NCBI GenBank assembly: GCA_947484275.1
Contig: CANKOY010000024.1
Span: 1 to 51,265, forward strand
Direction: 5' to 3'
Length of the DNA: 51,265 nucleotides
Source of the DNA: Planctomycetota bacterium
GTDB lineage: Bacteria > Planctomycetota > UBA1135 > GCA-002686595
Made by a program: the position numbers and the translations under genes
Notes under the pieces: generated by a model
Told to the model about the DNA's origin: nothing
The model's database searches: none
The model's input: the letters and a program-made list of their open reading frames with translations, nothing else
Shown here: in pieces, positions 24,035 to 32,981 of the stretch
Position numbering within the stretch: position 1 is the first letter of the stretch
How the letters are laid out: each line of letters opens with the position of its first letter

Positions 24035-24694
24035 ATGGCGAAGCCGCGCTGCCAACTCAAAGTCTGCTGCATCGCCAGCGTCGAAGAGGCGCGCCTGGCC
24101 GTGGAACTCGGCGCGGATCACCTGGGCCTCGTCAGCGCCATGCCCAGCGGTCCGGGCGTCATCTCCGACGAACGCATCGCAGAAATCGCTGCTGGCGCGC
24201 CGGAGCACATCGGGACGTTCTTACTGACGAGTCTGTTCGATGCGGAGGCGATCCTGTCGCAGCTGCGGCTCACGGGCGCGAATCACGTGCAACTGGTCGA
24301 TCGTGTGGCGCCAGGCGCGCACGCTGCTATTCGCCGCGCATTTCCGGCCGTGCGCATCGTGCAGGTGGTGCACGTCACCGGCCCCGCCGCGATCGAGGAA
24401 GCGCGCGAGGCGGCTCCGTGGGTTGACCTGATTCTGCTCGACTCCGGCAATCCAGCGCTCGCGGTCAAGGAGCTTGGGGGCACGGGTCGCACACACGACT
24501 GGGGGCTCTCGCGACGGATCGTCGAAACCTGCGGCAAGCCCGTGTTCCTCGCCGGTGGCATGGAAAGCGGCAACGTCTCGGCGGCACTCCAAAGCGTCGG
24601 CCCCCACGGCATCGATGTGTGCAGCGGTGTGCGCACGAACGGAGCGCTCGACGCGAGGAAACTCCGGGCACTCGTGACTGCCATGGGCGCGTAA
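24035..24694 (+). CDS. trpF: Phosphoribosylanthranilate isomerase (TrpF) homologue
   Basis: The product is 219 residues, the usual TrpF size, with a TIM-barrel pattern. The N-terminal [11 protein letters not shown] corresponds to the family KICG motif with catalytic Cys11, but the following Gly is Cys. LILLDSG holds the catalytic Asp136, and FLAGGM, then [19 protein letters not shown], is the phosphate-binding end. TrpF isomerises phosphoribosylanthranilate in tryptophan synthesis. No other trp gene is nearby. The gene is alone between a convergent-side secreted protein and a secreted repeat protein, so a related non-tryptophan role is possible. Confidence 0.82.
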   Translation: MAKPRCQLKVCCIASVEEARLAVELGADHLGLVSAMPSGPGVISDERIAEIAAGAPEHIGTFLLTSLFDAEAILSQLRLTGANHVQLVDRVAPGAHAAIRRAFPAVRIVQVVHVTGPAAIEEAREAAPWVDLILLDSGNPALAVKELGGTGRTHDWGLSRRIVETCGKPVFLAGGMESGNVSAALQSVGPHGIDVCSGVRTNGALDARKLRALVTAMGA

Positions 24695-24806
24695 TGCGGG
24701 CGGCCCATGGAAATTTCGGACTCTGGTAGGCTGGGCGAGCGCCGAACACGCTGCGCACTGCTCCCCCATTCCGGCCCCTGATCCGCTCCACGTTCGGAGT
24801 TTCTCC

Positions 24807-26687
24807 ATGCTGTTCCTGCGCACGCTTGCCTGCTTCGGTGTTGTGCTGTCGGTCGCATCCACGGCCCAGGCCCAGTGGACCTCGAACACGGCCATCAATA
24901 CACCGGTCGCTGTTCAGACTGGCGACCAGGCGGTTCCGAGAACGGCGGCTGTGGGCGACGGGAAAACTTGGGTCGGTTGGTTCGACCCTCGCGGCGGGAC
25001 CTACGCGGTCTACGTTCAACTGCTCGACGCGGCGGGCAACGCGCTGCTCGCGACCAACGGACTGCTGGTCAGCAGTCACCCTCAGAGCTCATCACTCGTC
25101 GATTGGGACCTCATGTCCGATTCGGGCGGCAACTGCGTGCTGACGTTCACCGACACGCGCGCGGGCGGAGATCTCGATGTGTACGCCTATCGCATCTCGC
25201 AGGCCGGCGCATTCCTTTGGGGCGCCAACGGCGTGACGCTTTCCAACAACGCGGACTTCGAGCCCAACCCCAGCGTCGCCGAATTGTCCGACGGCTCGTT
25301 CGCGTTCGTTTGGTCCGTGAATCCAAGCAGTGGCACCGGGTCGATCGTGGCGCAGCGGCTCGATCCGAATGGCAACCCGTTGCTCGGCGCCTCTCCGCTC
25401 GTGCTCGCCACGGGCACGGCTGTGAACGAGAAGCCCGGCTTCAGCAAGGTCGTGGCCTCCGACACCGGGAACTTCGTGGTGCTGTGGCTGCGCAACACGG
25501 CGCTGTTCAGCAGTCCGCGGCACATCAAGGTGCAGAAGTACAGTCCTGCGGGCAGCGCCCTGTGGAACGCTGGCGCACCCACCAGCGTTTTCGATTCCAC
25601 CAGCGTGCCTATCGCCCACCAGCCGACCCTGCAGCCCGATTTATCGGGCGGCGTGGCGATCAGTTGGCACGCGAGCGGCGCGCTGTCGGATTGCTACGTG
25701 CAGAGACTCGACACAGCCGGCGTCGAGCTATTCCCCCACAACGGACTGGCGGTTTCGCTCGAGGCTGGGCGCCACAAATTCGATCCGGCCCTGGCACAAC
25801 TCGTCCCCAGCGGCGATCTGGTGGTGATCTTCGATCGCCGCGACCCGGGTCAGGGCAACCGCGGGGTCGGCGTGCAGCGCATTTCCACCGCCGGCGCGCG
25901 CCTGTGGGGCAACGACGGCATCGAACTCGAGCTGGTGGACGCGGTCAGCGAGGGTTTCGAACGCATCGTGCCCCTCGGGTCGGGCGTGCTGGTCACGTAC
26001 TTTCAGTACCCGACCTTTGGCAGTCAGAACTCAAATATCCTCGCGCGACGCTTGGATGAAAATGGCGCGACGCTCTGGGGGCCGAATTCGCTTTGCACGA
26101 ATCTCGTGCCCAAGGACAAGCCGCGCCTGATATCCGACCCGAGCGGCAACGCGCGCATGGTTTGGGACGACGAGCGCGCCGACAGCGGCGACATCTATGC
26201 GCAGAACATCTACGCCACGGGCGCGGCGGGTCCGATCACGTCGCCGGCCGTGTACTGCACCGCGAAGTTGAATTCGCTCGGCTGCACGCCGTCGATCGGC
26301 TTCTTTGGCTTCTCGAGCGCGACCGTCGGCTACGGGTTCCAGGTCCGCGCGGGGAATGTGATCAACAACAAGCCCGGCCTGTGCATTTACACCGACGGCG
26401 GGCCAGCGGCCGTTCCGTTCCAGGCCGGACTGCGCTGCATCAGCGCGCCTGTGAAGCGTTCGATTCCCCTGGGCTCCGCGGGAAATCCCCCGCCGAACGA
26501 TTGCTCCGGTGTTTACTCGATCGACTTCAACGCCTTCGCGACCGGTGGCATGGGCGGCAACCCCGCGCCGTTCCTGCTGCTTCCCGGCACGATCGTCGAC
26601 GCGCAGTTCTGGGGCCGCGACAACGGGTTCGCCTTCCCCAACAACTCCACGCTGAGCGACGGCCTTGAATTCGTGATCGGGCCGTGA
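24807..26687 (+). CDS. Secreted seven-repeat (beta-propeller-like) protein with conserved C-terminal tail domain
   Basis: The product is 626 residues. A GGAG site precedes the ATG and a signal peptide follows ([15 protein letters not shown]). Residues of about 40-480 hold seven recurring units of the form V-Q-R-L-D-x-x-G-x-x-L-W-G ([95 protein letters not shown]), which suggests a seven-bladed propeller. The last 145 residues ([11 protein letters not shown] to [11 protein letters not shown]) closely match the tail of the LamG protein at 393-1580. Function is unknown; the shared tail may target both to the same surface or export route. Confidence 0.82.
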   Translation: MLFLRTLACFGVVLSVASTAQAQWTSNTAINTPVAVQTGDQAVPRTAAVGDGKTWVGWFDPRGGTYAVYVQLLDAAGNALLATNGLLVSSHPQSSSLVDWDLMSDSGGNCVLTFTDTRAGGDLDVYAYRISQAGAFLWGANGVTLSNNADFEPNPSVAELSDGSFAFVWSVNPSSGTGSIVAQRLDPNGNPLLGASPLVLATGTAVNEKPGFSKVVASDTGNFVVLWLRNTALFSSPRHIKVQKYSPAGSALWNAGAPTSVFDSTSVPIAHQPTLQPDLSGGVAISWHASGALSDCYVQRLDTAGVELFPHNGLAVSLEAGRHKFDPALAQLVPSGDLVVIFDRRDPGQGNRGVGVQRISTAGARLWGNDGIELELVDAVSEGFERIVPLGSGVLVTYFQYPTFGSQNSNILARRLDENGATLWGPNSLCTNLVPKDKPRLISDPSGNARMVWDDERADSGDIYAQNIYATGAAGPITSPAVYCTAKLNSLGCTPSIGFFGFSSATVGYGFQVRAGNVINNKPGLCIYTDGGPAAVPFQAGLRCISAPVKRSIPLGSAGNPPPNDCSGVYSIDFNAFATGGMGGNPAPFLLLPGTIVDAQFWGRDNGFAFPNNSTLSDGLEFVIGP

Positions 26688-26709
26688 AGACTCGCTGCTA
26701 GGTCTTCAC
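26684..26709. terminator. Hairpin between convergent genes
   Basis: GTGAAGAC at 26684-26691 pairs perfectly with GTCTTCAC at 26702-26709 across a 10-base loop. It covers the stop codon of the plus-strand repeat protein and touches the stop of the convergent minus-strand gene, so it can serve both. No long T-run is present. Confidence 0.55.
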
Positions 26710-27923
26710 TGGGCGCGGGCGTAGGCGTGCCAGGCTTTTTCGAAGTCCTGTTCGCGCACTTTCATGGCGTCGCGAAAGGACGTGCTGGAGGCGTCGCCCA
26801 TGTAGGCGCGGCGCAAATAGTCCAGGAAGCCGGGCCGGTACTTGCCGCCTTCGCCGTGGAGACAGAAATGCACCAAGGAGTAGGACTGGGCGTACTTCAG
26901 TGTTGCTTTCGAGCTGATCATGAAATCGGCGCTGGCGAAGGAGAACATGCGCGACAGATCAAACGGTTTCTTCTCCGTGGCGTGGGCGGCGAACATGTCC
27001 CGCACGGGCTTTCCGGCCTCAAACGTCGCGTGTCCGCCAAGGCCCTTGCCCGAGTGCTCGAAATAGACCGCGATCCCTTCGTTGACCCAGGCCGGAATGC
27101 TGCCGCGCCCGCGGGACTCGCGCGTGGCAGTGCAGATGAGCAGCTGGTGTGACGCTTCGTGGTAGACCAGGCCCGGTTCGAGCCCCTGATCCGCGAGCAC
27201 GAACAACGTGTTCGTCATCGCGGTGTAGTAGCCCTTGCGGTTGTCTGCTGTCTTTGGAAACGACTGCTCGTCGGCGTACACCGCGGCGTACATCGGCTCC
27301 ATGACCTCGCGCAACTTCAATTCCGCGCCCAAGGTGCCGTAGAAAAACCGGTGAAAGCGCTCGAGGTCGATCAGCATCGTCAGCACGCGCTCCAGCGGCA
27401 AGTTGCTCTGAAGCCGATAGTGCAATGAGGTGAACTCCCAACCATCCTTGAAGTCCTTGTGAACTTCGTGGAGCCGATCGAGCGGCATCCAAATCTTCCC
27501 GCTCTGTCCGTACCAGGCGTTCCCCTTCAACTTGTGGTCGAGCAGTGCGTGCGCCGCCGCGTGCTCGGGCTCTGCGCGCAAGACCATCCAGGCGAAGACC
27601 TGCGCTTCACCGCTGAGTCCGCGGTCGCGACAGAACGCTGCAAGTTCCCAAAGCCCGACGGCATCGCCCTCTTTCAGTCGATCCCAGTGATCGAGCGCCG
27701 CGTGCAGACTGCGCGTGCGCGTGCGCGCGCTCTTCACTTTATCGAGCGCGATGGTGCGCTCCTTCGAGTTGGCGCCGATCAAGATCAGTTCGCGCTCGTC
27801 CTCGAAGACGACGCGACCCTCGAGCTTGGTGCCGTCGAGCAACTCAACTTCGTCCTGGGCGCGCGCAACGCCCGCGAAGGCGAAAAGCAGGCACAGGCCC
27901 GCGGCCATGATTCGTCCGATCAA
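26706..27923 (-). CDS. Secreted DUF1570-type metallopeptidase-like protein
   Basis: The product is 405 residues. The start is ATG 27923 or ATG 27908; both give a signal peptide (AAGLCLLFAFAGVARAQ). The first domain, VELLDGTKLEGRVVFEDE, parallels the small beta domain of the protein at 20225-21733. The zinc motif is LVYHEASHQLL (HExxH), followed by IPAWVNEGIAVYFE with the conserved Trp and Glu-Gly. It is likely exported to the periplasm. The 20225 gene differs by carrying C-terminal TPRs. Substrate unknown. Confidence 0.82.
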   Translation of the reverse strand: MIGRIMAAGLCLLFAFAGVARAQDEVELLDGTKLEGRVVFEDERELILIGANSKERTIALDKVKSARTRTRSLHAALDHWDRLKEGDAVGLWELAAFCRDRGLSGEAQVFAWMVLRAEPEHAAAHALLDHKLKGNAWYGQSGKIWMPLDRLHEVHKDFKDGWEFTSLHYRLQSNLPLERVLTMLIDLERFHRFFYGTLGAELKLREVMEPMYAAVYADEQSFPKTADNRKGYYTAMTNTLFVLADQGLEPGLVYHEASHQLLICTATRESRGRGSIPAWVNEGIAVYFEHSGKGLGGHATFEAGKPVRDMFAAHATEKKPFDLSRMFSFASADFMISSKATLKYAQSYSLVHFCLHGEGGKYRPGFLDYLRRAYMGDASSTSFRDAMKVREQDFEKAWHAYARAQ

Positions 27924-27980
27924 GATCTGCTGCCTCCGCAGGCAGTATAGGCCCGTGGCCCTAGGGCGCCACGTTCGGCC

Positions 27981-28553
27981 TCACTTGCACGGCTCAGTCG
28001 TTCCACAGCACGGGCCCGCCGAGCGCCGGCTGTAGGCGACCACGTTGCGGTGCCGATCGAATTCCACGTGACAGCAGTTGGCCACGAGTTCGCGCAGCCG
28101 CTCGCGTCCCCGTTGGACACGACTCTTGGTTGCGGGAAGCGACAGGCCAAGCTGCCTGGCGACTTCCACTTGAGTCAACCCGCGCACGTCGGCCAGCTCC
28201 ACGGCCTCGCGATGCTCGTCGGACAACTGCGAGGCGAGAAACCCATCCAACCACGAGCTGACCTCGGCGTTGAAATTCTCATCGGGTCCCTCAGGCTCGG
28301 CCGTGGCCTCGGGGACCTCCAGCGTCTCCCCTGTCGCCCTGCGCCGTTGATCCCCGAGCACGTTGCGCGCGATGCGGTAGACCCAGGCGCTCACGCGCTC
28401 CTCGTCGCGCACGCCGGCCAATCCCGCGTGCACGCGCAGAAAAGTCTCGGCCACGAGGTCCTCGACGGCGTGTTCGTCGGTCACACGCCGTCGGAAGAAG
28501 CCTGCGAGCTCGCCGCGCATGGCGAGCCAGAGTTGTTCGATGGTCACGGCCAT
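27981..28553 (-). CDS. SigZ-like ECF sigma factor with cysteine-rich C-terminus
   Basis: The product is 190 residues from the ATG at 28553. Region 2 (HAVEDLVAETFLRVH, VSAWVYRIARNVLGDQRRR) and region 4 (QLSDEHREAVELADVRGLTQ, VARQLGLSLPATKSRVQRGR) are clear. After region 4 a short tail carries five Cys: Cys160-Cys161, Cys182-Cys183 and Cys189. The SigZ group has a comparable Cys-containing tail. The gene begins 8 bp after an arsI-like gene whose product has its own vicinal Cys pairs, and no anti-sigma gene is present. I infer that the Cys tail senses thiophilic metals or arsenicals directly, by analogy with CorE-type sigma factors. That is untested. Confidence 0.85.
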   Translation of the reverse strand: MAVTIEQLWLAMRGELAGFFRRRVTDEHAVEDLVAETFLRVHAGLAGVRDEERVSAWVYRIARNVLGDQRRRATGETLEVPEATAEPEGPDENFNAEVSSWLDGFLASQLSDEHREAVELADVRGLTQVEVARQLGLSLPATKSRVQRGRERLRELVANCCHVEFDRHRNVVAYSRRSAGPCCGTTEPCK

Positions 28554-28560
28554 TTCGATT

Positions 28561-29043
28561 TCACTTTGTGCAGCAGGTGGATTTGCTCTCGGACGGCACG
28601 CAGCAGGTCGTATCGGCCGCACTGCGCTGCTCGTGATCCGCGGCCGTGACCACGAACACCTCCCACGGATTGCCGTCGGGATCCTCGACCCAGACTTTGC
28701 TCTGGACGGCGTAGCAGCAGGCCGTGTCTTCCTCGACGCGCGTCGCGATCCCGGCGACGCGAAAGCGCCCGATCATGGCTTCGACCGCGTCGGTGGATTG
28801 AACCTGCACGCCGAAGTGCTGCTGGCTCTTGCCGCGGGCGAAGGCCCCGGGCGCGCCCTCGTTCAACGACAGATTGACGGAGGGATCCGCGGGTTCGAAC
28901 TTGGCGTAACCCGGCCGGATTTTTGACGGTTCGACGCCCAGCAACAGGCGGTAGAAGGCGATCGCGCGCTGGAGATCGCCCACTTCCAGGGCGATGTGGA
29001 CACGGGCTTGACCTTTGAAAGCAACGGCAGAAGTCTGGTTCAT
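28561..29043 (-). CDS. arsI: ArsI/CadI-family metalloenzyme (organoarsenical C-As lyase-like)
   Basis: The product is 160 residues, a vicinal-oxygen-chelate (glyoxalase/bleomycin-resistance fold) protein. The ArsI hallmark is present: DTACCYAVQSKVWVEDPDG with vicinal Cys109-Cys110. The metal ligands are likely His16 (VHIALEV), His76 (HFGVQV) and Glu128 (WEVF). ArsI enzymes use Fe(II) and oxygen to demethylate methylarsenite to arsenite; some relatives are cadmium-induced. An unusual C-terminal extension adds two more Cys pairs (Cys147-148 and Cys157-158), which could bind thiophilic metal. It is the first gene of a two-gene unit with the Cys-tailed sigma factor. No arsR, arsB or arsM is in view. 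Confidence 0.88.
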   Translation of the reverse strand: MNQTSAVAFKGQARVHIALEVGDLQRAIAFYRLLLGVEPSKIRPGYAKFEPADPSVNLSLNEGAPGAFARGKSQQHFGVQVQSTDAVEAMIGRFRVAGIATRVEEDTACCYAVQSKVWVEDPDGNPWEVFVVTAADHEQRSAADTTCCVPSESKSTCCTK

Positions 29044-29212
29044 CGTGGTGATCCTGGTTTACGGGCCCCTGGACTTTCCAGTGGCCGGACCCTGCTGACG
29101 GGCTTGCCCCTGAAATGGACGCAGGAATCCCACCGCAAAGTTCAGCGCCTGGGCGCAGCGAGCCACCCGTGCAGCGCCATCGCCATCGCCACCGCCACAG
29201 GACCCTCGGTCT

Positions 29213-30904
29213 CTACCTGTGCGTGATCGCCACCGCGTCGGTCGAGCACAGGCGCTGTCCGCCGCCGAGGGGGTCGATGACCAGCCACTGGGCGAAGATC
29301 TGCGTCCCGATCAGTTGCGGATCATTGGCCACCGCCGCGGTCGCCGAACCCCAACCCTTGCCGACGCCAATGCCGTTCAGGGGCCCGATGCGCTTCACTT
29401 GGGTTAGGGAGCCCAGGTCCACGTGCAGCGACGAGCCTTGGAATGGCAGGCCCGTGAAGAGCGAAGCAGTGCCCATGAGCAGCACCGCCTCCTTGCCGGC
29501 GTGTCCACCGTCGATACCGATGGTCATCGGAGCGCCGATCAGCGCAGGCTCGAACGCCACGAGTGTCGGCGCGATCCCGCCGGCTCCAGGCGTCGGCGCG
29601 CCGTAGTGTGCCGGGAGCGCGTTGGTCTCAGAGGCTAGGGTCGGCCGATCGAAGGGTGCGATTTCCGCCGCCACGCGCGGATCGGTCAGCGGCCGGGTCA
29701 GGAACGCGAGCAAGGCAGCCTTCTCCCCCGCCGTCAGGCCGATCGGCGCCACGCTGGGCGCCTTGTTCGCCGCCGTGAAATCACCGCCGCGGTCGTAGAA
29801 GTCGATCACCTCCGACAGGTTCGCCATGCGACCGTTATGGAAGTACGGCGGGCGCAGTTCGACGTTGCGGAGGGACGACGTGCGCATGGCGCCGCGATCG
29901 CTGATCAGGCCGGTCTCGTAGGCGCGCCCGCGATCCTCGTTGTGGGGCCGCACGCCGTTGTAGTGGAACAAGTTGTCGCTCAGGAGCGGTCCTGTGTGGC
30001 AGACGTTGCAACGACCGACGCCGTTGAATACCTGCAACCCTTGCGTCTCCAGAGGCGTGAGCGCGGCCGAGTTTCCGCCGAGGAACGCGTCGTAGGGGGT
30101 TTGGTTCGAAACCAGCGTGCGCTCGTAAGTCGCAATCGCCATGGCGATGCGCACGGGCATCACGTCCAAGGAGCCAAAGGCCTCCTGGAACAGCGCAGGA
30201 TAGGAGCGACCGTTGATCCAGGCCGCCAGGGCCGGTGGGACATTGCTCGCCAAGCGCAGCGGCGTGCTGCCCGCGATTTTCGCCGCGACGGCGGTCCAGT
30301 TGCGGCCCAGGTGGCCCATTTCGGCGGCGCTGACGGAGGGTTCGAGCACCTGAGTCTCGAGCGAAGCTCCCTGGGCGATCACGACCGCGCCGGTGATCGG
30401 ATCCTTGAAGGTGTCCGGCGCGCGTCCGCTCCAAAACTGCAGCGGCACGAAGCCGGTGTTGATCACGCTCATCGAACGGCGCGGCGTAATTTGCCTCTGC
30501 AGCCGAAACACCGCGTCGAGGGCGTAGCTGCCGTTGGCGTTGGCCAAGGTCACTCCGGGCGATCCGAAAACGTCGTCGGCCGTGCCGTGAGTTCTATCGG
30601 CGCCCGGATGAACGCTTGCTGGTCCAAGTTGAGCTGTACGCGGATCCGACCCGCCCGCTGAGCTCACGTGACATGTCCCGCAGGCGACCGAACCGTTCGA
30701 ACTCAACTGCTCGTCCCAAAACAACACCTTGCCCAGATTGGCCTTCGCCGTCGTCACCGGGTTGCCGAGCGGCGCGGGCGCGACGGAGGGCAACGGAATC
30801 GGCGGTTGGCCCTGGGCCAAGGCGACGGAGGCGAAAGCGGCGAGCGTGGTGCTTGCGAATAGCCCGCAACTCCCGATGAATCGTGCACGGCGAAGTGTGA
30901 TCAT
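29213..30904 (-). CDS. Di-haem cytochrome c peroxidase/MauG-family protein with C-terminal extension
   Basis: The product is 563 residues with a signal peptide (LFASTTLAAFASVALAQ). Two haem c sites are present: Cys75-Cys78-His79 (CGTCH) after KVLFWDEQLSSNGS, and Cys299-Cys302-His303 (CNVCH). The distal segment SLRNVELRPPYFHNGRM, then VIDFYDRGG, is typical of this family. Members are periplasmic and reduce peroxide or oxidise protein side chains. The last 120 residues or so (PTLVAFEPALIGAPM to CSTDAVAITHR) are an extra domain not needed for peroxidase activity and closely shared with the paralogue at 31029-32732, so one arose by duplication. They are in tandem, same strand. Confidence 0.9.
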   Translation of the reverse strand: MITLRRARFIGSCGLFASTTLAAFASVALAQGQPPIPLPSVAPAPLGNPVTTAKANLGKVLFWDEQLSSNGSVACGTCHVSSAGGSDPRTAQLGPASVHPGADRTHGTADDVFGSPGVTLANANGSYALDAVFRLQRQITPRRSMSVINTGFVPLQFWSGRAPDTFKDPITGAVVIAQGASLETQVLEPSVSAAEMGHLGRNWTAVAAKIAGSTPLRLASNVPPALAAWINGRSYPALFQEAFGSLDVMPVRIAMAIATYERTLVSNQTPYDAFLGGNSAALTPLETQGLQVFNGVGRCNVCHTGPLLSDNLFHYNGVRPHNEDRGRAYETGLISDRGAMRTSSLRNVELRPPYFHNGRMANLSEVIDFYDRGGDFTAANKAPSVAPIGLTAGEKAALLAFLTRPLTDPRVAAEIAPFDRPTLASETNALPAHYGAPTPGAGGIAPTLVAFEPALIGAPMTIGIDGGHAGKEAVLLMGTASLFTGLPFQGSSLHVDLGSLTQVKRIGPLNGIGVGKGWGSATAAVANDPQLIGTQIFAQWLVIDPLGGGQRLCSTDAVAITHR

Positions 30905-30974
30905 GGCGGTGAAATCCCGGCTGACGACTGGGAGTCCAGCCTAGCAAACCACCGAGATTCCGCCGGAAACGAGA

Positions 30975-31008
30975 GCGGCGCAGGCCGTCATGTGACGGAC
31001 TGCGCCGC
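30975..31008 (-). terminator. Hairpin downstream of the second di-haem peroxidase gene
   Basis: A 16-bp stem with one mismatch (GCGGCGCAG-CCGTCA and its complement) closes a 2-base loop, followed on the minus strand by TCTCGTTT. It lies 20 bp after the stop of the gene at 31029-32732 and about 70 bp before the next start, so the two paralogues are probably separate transcripts. Confidence 0.75.
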
Positions 31009-31028
31009 AAGTTCTCAGCAGAAACGCC

Positions 31029-32732
31029 CTATTTGCAGGTGATCGCCACGGCCGCGGTGGAGCACATGCGCTGTCCGCCGCCGAGCCGGTCGATGACCAG
31101 CCACTGCGCGAAGATCTGCGTCCCAATCAGCTGGGGATCATTGGCCAGGGCCACAGTCGCCGAACCCCAACCCTCGCCGGGGCCGACACCGTTCAGCGGC
31201 CCGATGCGCTTCACGTGCGTCAGGAAGCCCAGATCCACGTGCAGCGACGCGCCCTGGAACGGCTGGCCCGTGAACAGCTGCACCGTGCCCAGGAGCAGCA
31301 CTGCCGCTTTGCCGCCGTTTCCGCCGTCGATGCCGATCGTCATCGGATCGCCGGTCAGCGCCGGCTCGAACGCCACAAGCGTCGGTGCGATGCCGCCGGA
31401 TCCAGGCGTCGGCACGCCGTAGTGCGCGGGCACAGCGTTGGTCTCAGAGGCCAGGGTCGGCCGATCGAAGGGCGCGGTCTGGTTGGTGACGCGCACGTCG
31501 GTCAGTGGCCGAGTGAGGAACGCCTCGAGGTCCAGGCGCTGTTGCAACGAAAGCCCTATCGGCGCGATGGTCAGAGGCTTGTTCGGCGCATTGAAGTCGC
31601 CGCCGCGGTTGTAGAAGTTGATCACCTCCGCAATCGAGGACATGCGACCGTTGTGGAAGAACGGCGCGCGCAGTTGCAGGTTGCGCAGGCCCGGAGTCTT
31701 CATCGCGCCTCGGTCGGCGATTTGACCCGTGACCGCGAACCGACCGAGATCGTCGTTCTGCGGGCGAACACCGGTGTAGTGGAATTGATTGTCCGTGAAG
31801 AACGGCCCGCCGTGGCAGGTGTTGCAGCGGCCGATGCCGTTGAAGATCTGCAGGCCCTGTTGCTCCTGCGGGGTCAGCGCGGCCTGATTGCCGGAGACGA
31901 ACTGATCGAACGGCGTCTGGTTCGAGGAAAGCGTGCGCTCGTAGGTGGCGATTGCCATCGCGATGCGCACCGCAGTGATGTCGGGCGTACCGAATGCCTC
32001 TTGGAAAAGAGCCGGGTACGCGCGGCCGTTGATCCAGGTCGAGAGCGCCGCGGGAATGTTGGTCGCCAGGCGCAGCGGCGTGCTCGTCGCGAGGAGGGTC
32101 GTCACATCGCCCCAATTGCGTCCCACGTGGCCCATTTCGACGTCGCTGAGGGGCGGGCCGAGGGCTTGGATCTCAAGCGACGCACCCTGGGCGATCACCA
32201 CCGCTCCGTTCGTCGGATCGATGAAAGGACCCTGGGCGCGACCATCCCAGAACTGCAGCGGGAAAAAGCCCGCGTTGATCGCGCTCGGCGCGCGCCGTCC
32301 CGTGGCTTGCTTGCGCAGGCGGAAGGTGGGATCGAGGGCGTAGCTGCCGTCCGCCTGGGCGCGAGTGACGCCAGGGGAGCCGAAGACGTCGTCGGCGCCG
32401 CCGAACAGCGCGTCGGGGCCGGGGTGCACGCTGCCGGTCCCCGGGACCTTGGTGCGCGGATCCGAGCCGCCGGCGCCGTTGATGTGGCAGGTGGCGCAGG
32501 CGACGGTCTGGTTCGAACCGAGCTGCTCGTCCCAGAACAGCACCTTGCCGAGGTTGGTCTTGGACAGGGTCACCGGATTGCCGGCGGGCGCGGGGGCAAC
32601 GGGCGGGGGCGGGGGCGGGGGCGGGGGCGGGGGTCCGCCCTGGGCGCCGGAGATCGCGCTTAGGACCACGAGGGCCCCAAGGGCGGGAAGCGCGCGGAGG
32701 CAAGAAAGTCGGTCGCGGCGGTGGGTCGTCAT
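31029..32732 (-). CDS. Di-haem cytochrome c peroxidase/MauG-family paralogue with polyproline linker
   Basis: The product is 567 residues, with a signal peptide ending near AISGAQ. It differs from its neighbour mainly by an 11-residue polyproline linker just after the signal peptide. Haem sites are Cys78-Cys81-His82 (CATCH) and Cys302-Cys305-His306 (CNTCH), with the family segment LRNLQLRAPFFHNGRM between haem 2 and the C-terminal domain. The shared C-terminal extension ends LCSTAAVAITCK. The proline codons are a tandem hexanucleotide repeat. Whether the two proteins have different electron donors is unknown. Confidence 0.9.
   Translation of the reverse strand: MTTHRRDRLSCLRALPALGALVVLSAISGAQGGPPPPPPPPPPPVAPAPAGNPVTLSKTNLGKVLFWDEQLGSNQTVACATCHINGAGGSDPRTKVPGTGSVHPGPDALFGGADDVFGSPGVTRAQADGSYALDPTFRLRKQATGRRAPSAINAGFFPLQFWDGRAQGPFIDPTNGAVVIAQGASLEIQALGPPLSDVEMGHVGRNWGDVTTLLATSTPLRLATNIPAALSTWINGRAYPALFQEAFGTPDITAVRIAMAIATYERTLSSNQTPFDQFVSGNQAALTPQEQQGLQIFNGIGRCNTCHGGPFFTDNQFHYTGVRPQNDDLGRFAVTGQIADRGAMKTPGLRNLQLRAPFFHNGRMSSIAEVINFYNRGGDFNAPNKPLTIAPIGLSLQQRLDLEAFLTRPLTDVRVTNQTAPFDRPTLASETNAVPAHYGVPTPGSGGIAPTLVAFEPALTGDPMTIGIDGGNGGKAAVLLLGTVQLFTGQPFQGASLHVDLGFLTHVKRIGPLNGVGPGEGWGSATVALANDPQLIGTQIFAQWLVIDRLGGGQRMCSTAAVAITCK
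32605..32633. repeat. Hexanucleotide microsatellite (GGGGGC)n
   Basis: About five units of GGGGGC (plus strand) lie inside the di-haem peroxidase gene and encode a run of 11 prolines. Because the unit is 6 bp, slippage would change the linker length without breaking the frame. Confidence 0.8.
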
Positions 32733-32981
32733 GGGGTCGTCGGGGTCCAGGTCAGGTCTCGGTTCAAGACTAACAGGGCGGCGAGGATCCGGGGTCGGTT
32801 GGCGTGATGGCGCGCTCGGAACCTCGAGCGCAGGCCTGAACCGTCTTCCCGAGCCGTGGTTTCGTCGGAAACAACATTCGATGAACTTCCCGCGCGGGGC
32901 GTGGAGTTCCGCCAGAATTGTGAACTGCGGCGGTTACTTCAGAGACCGAGGGGTGCATGGCCCTCTGGCACCGCGCACTGG

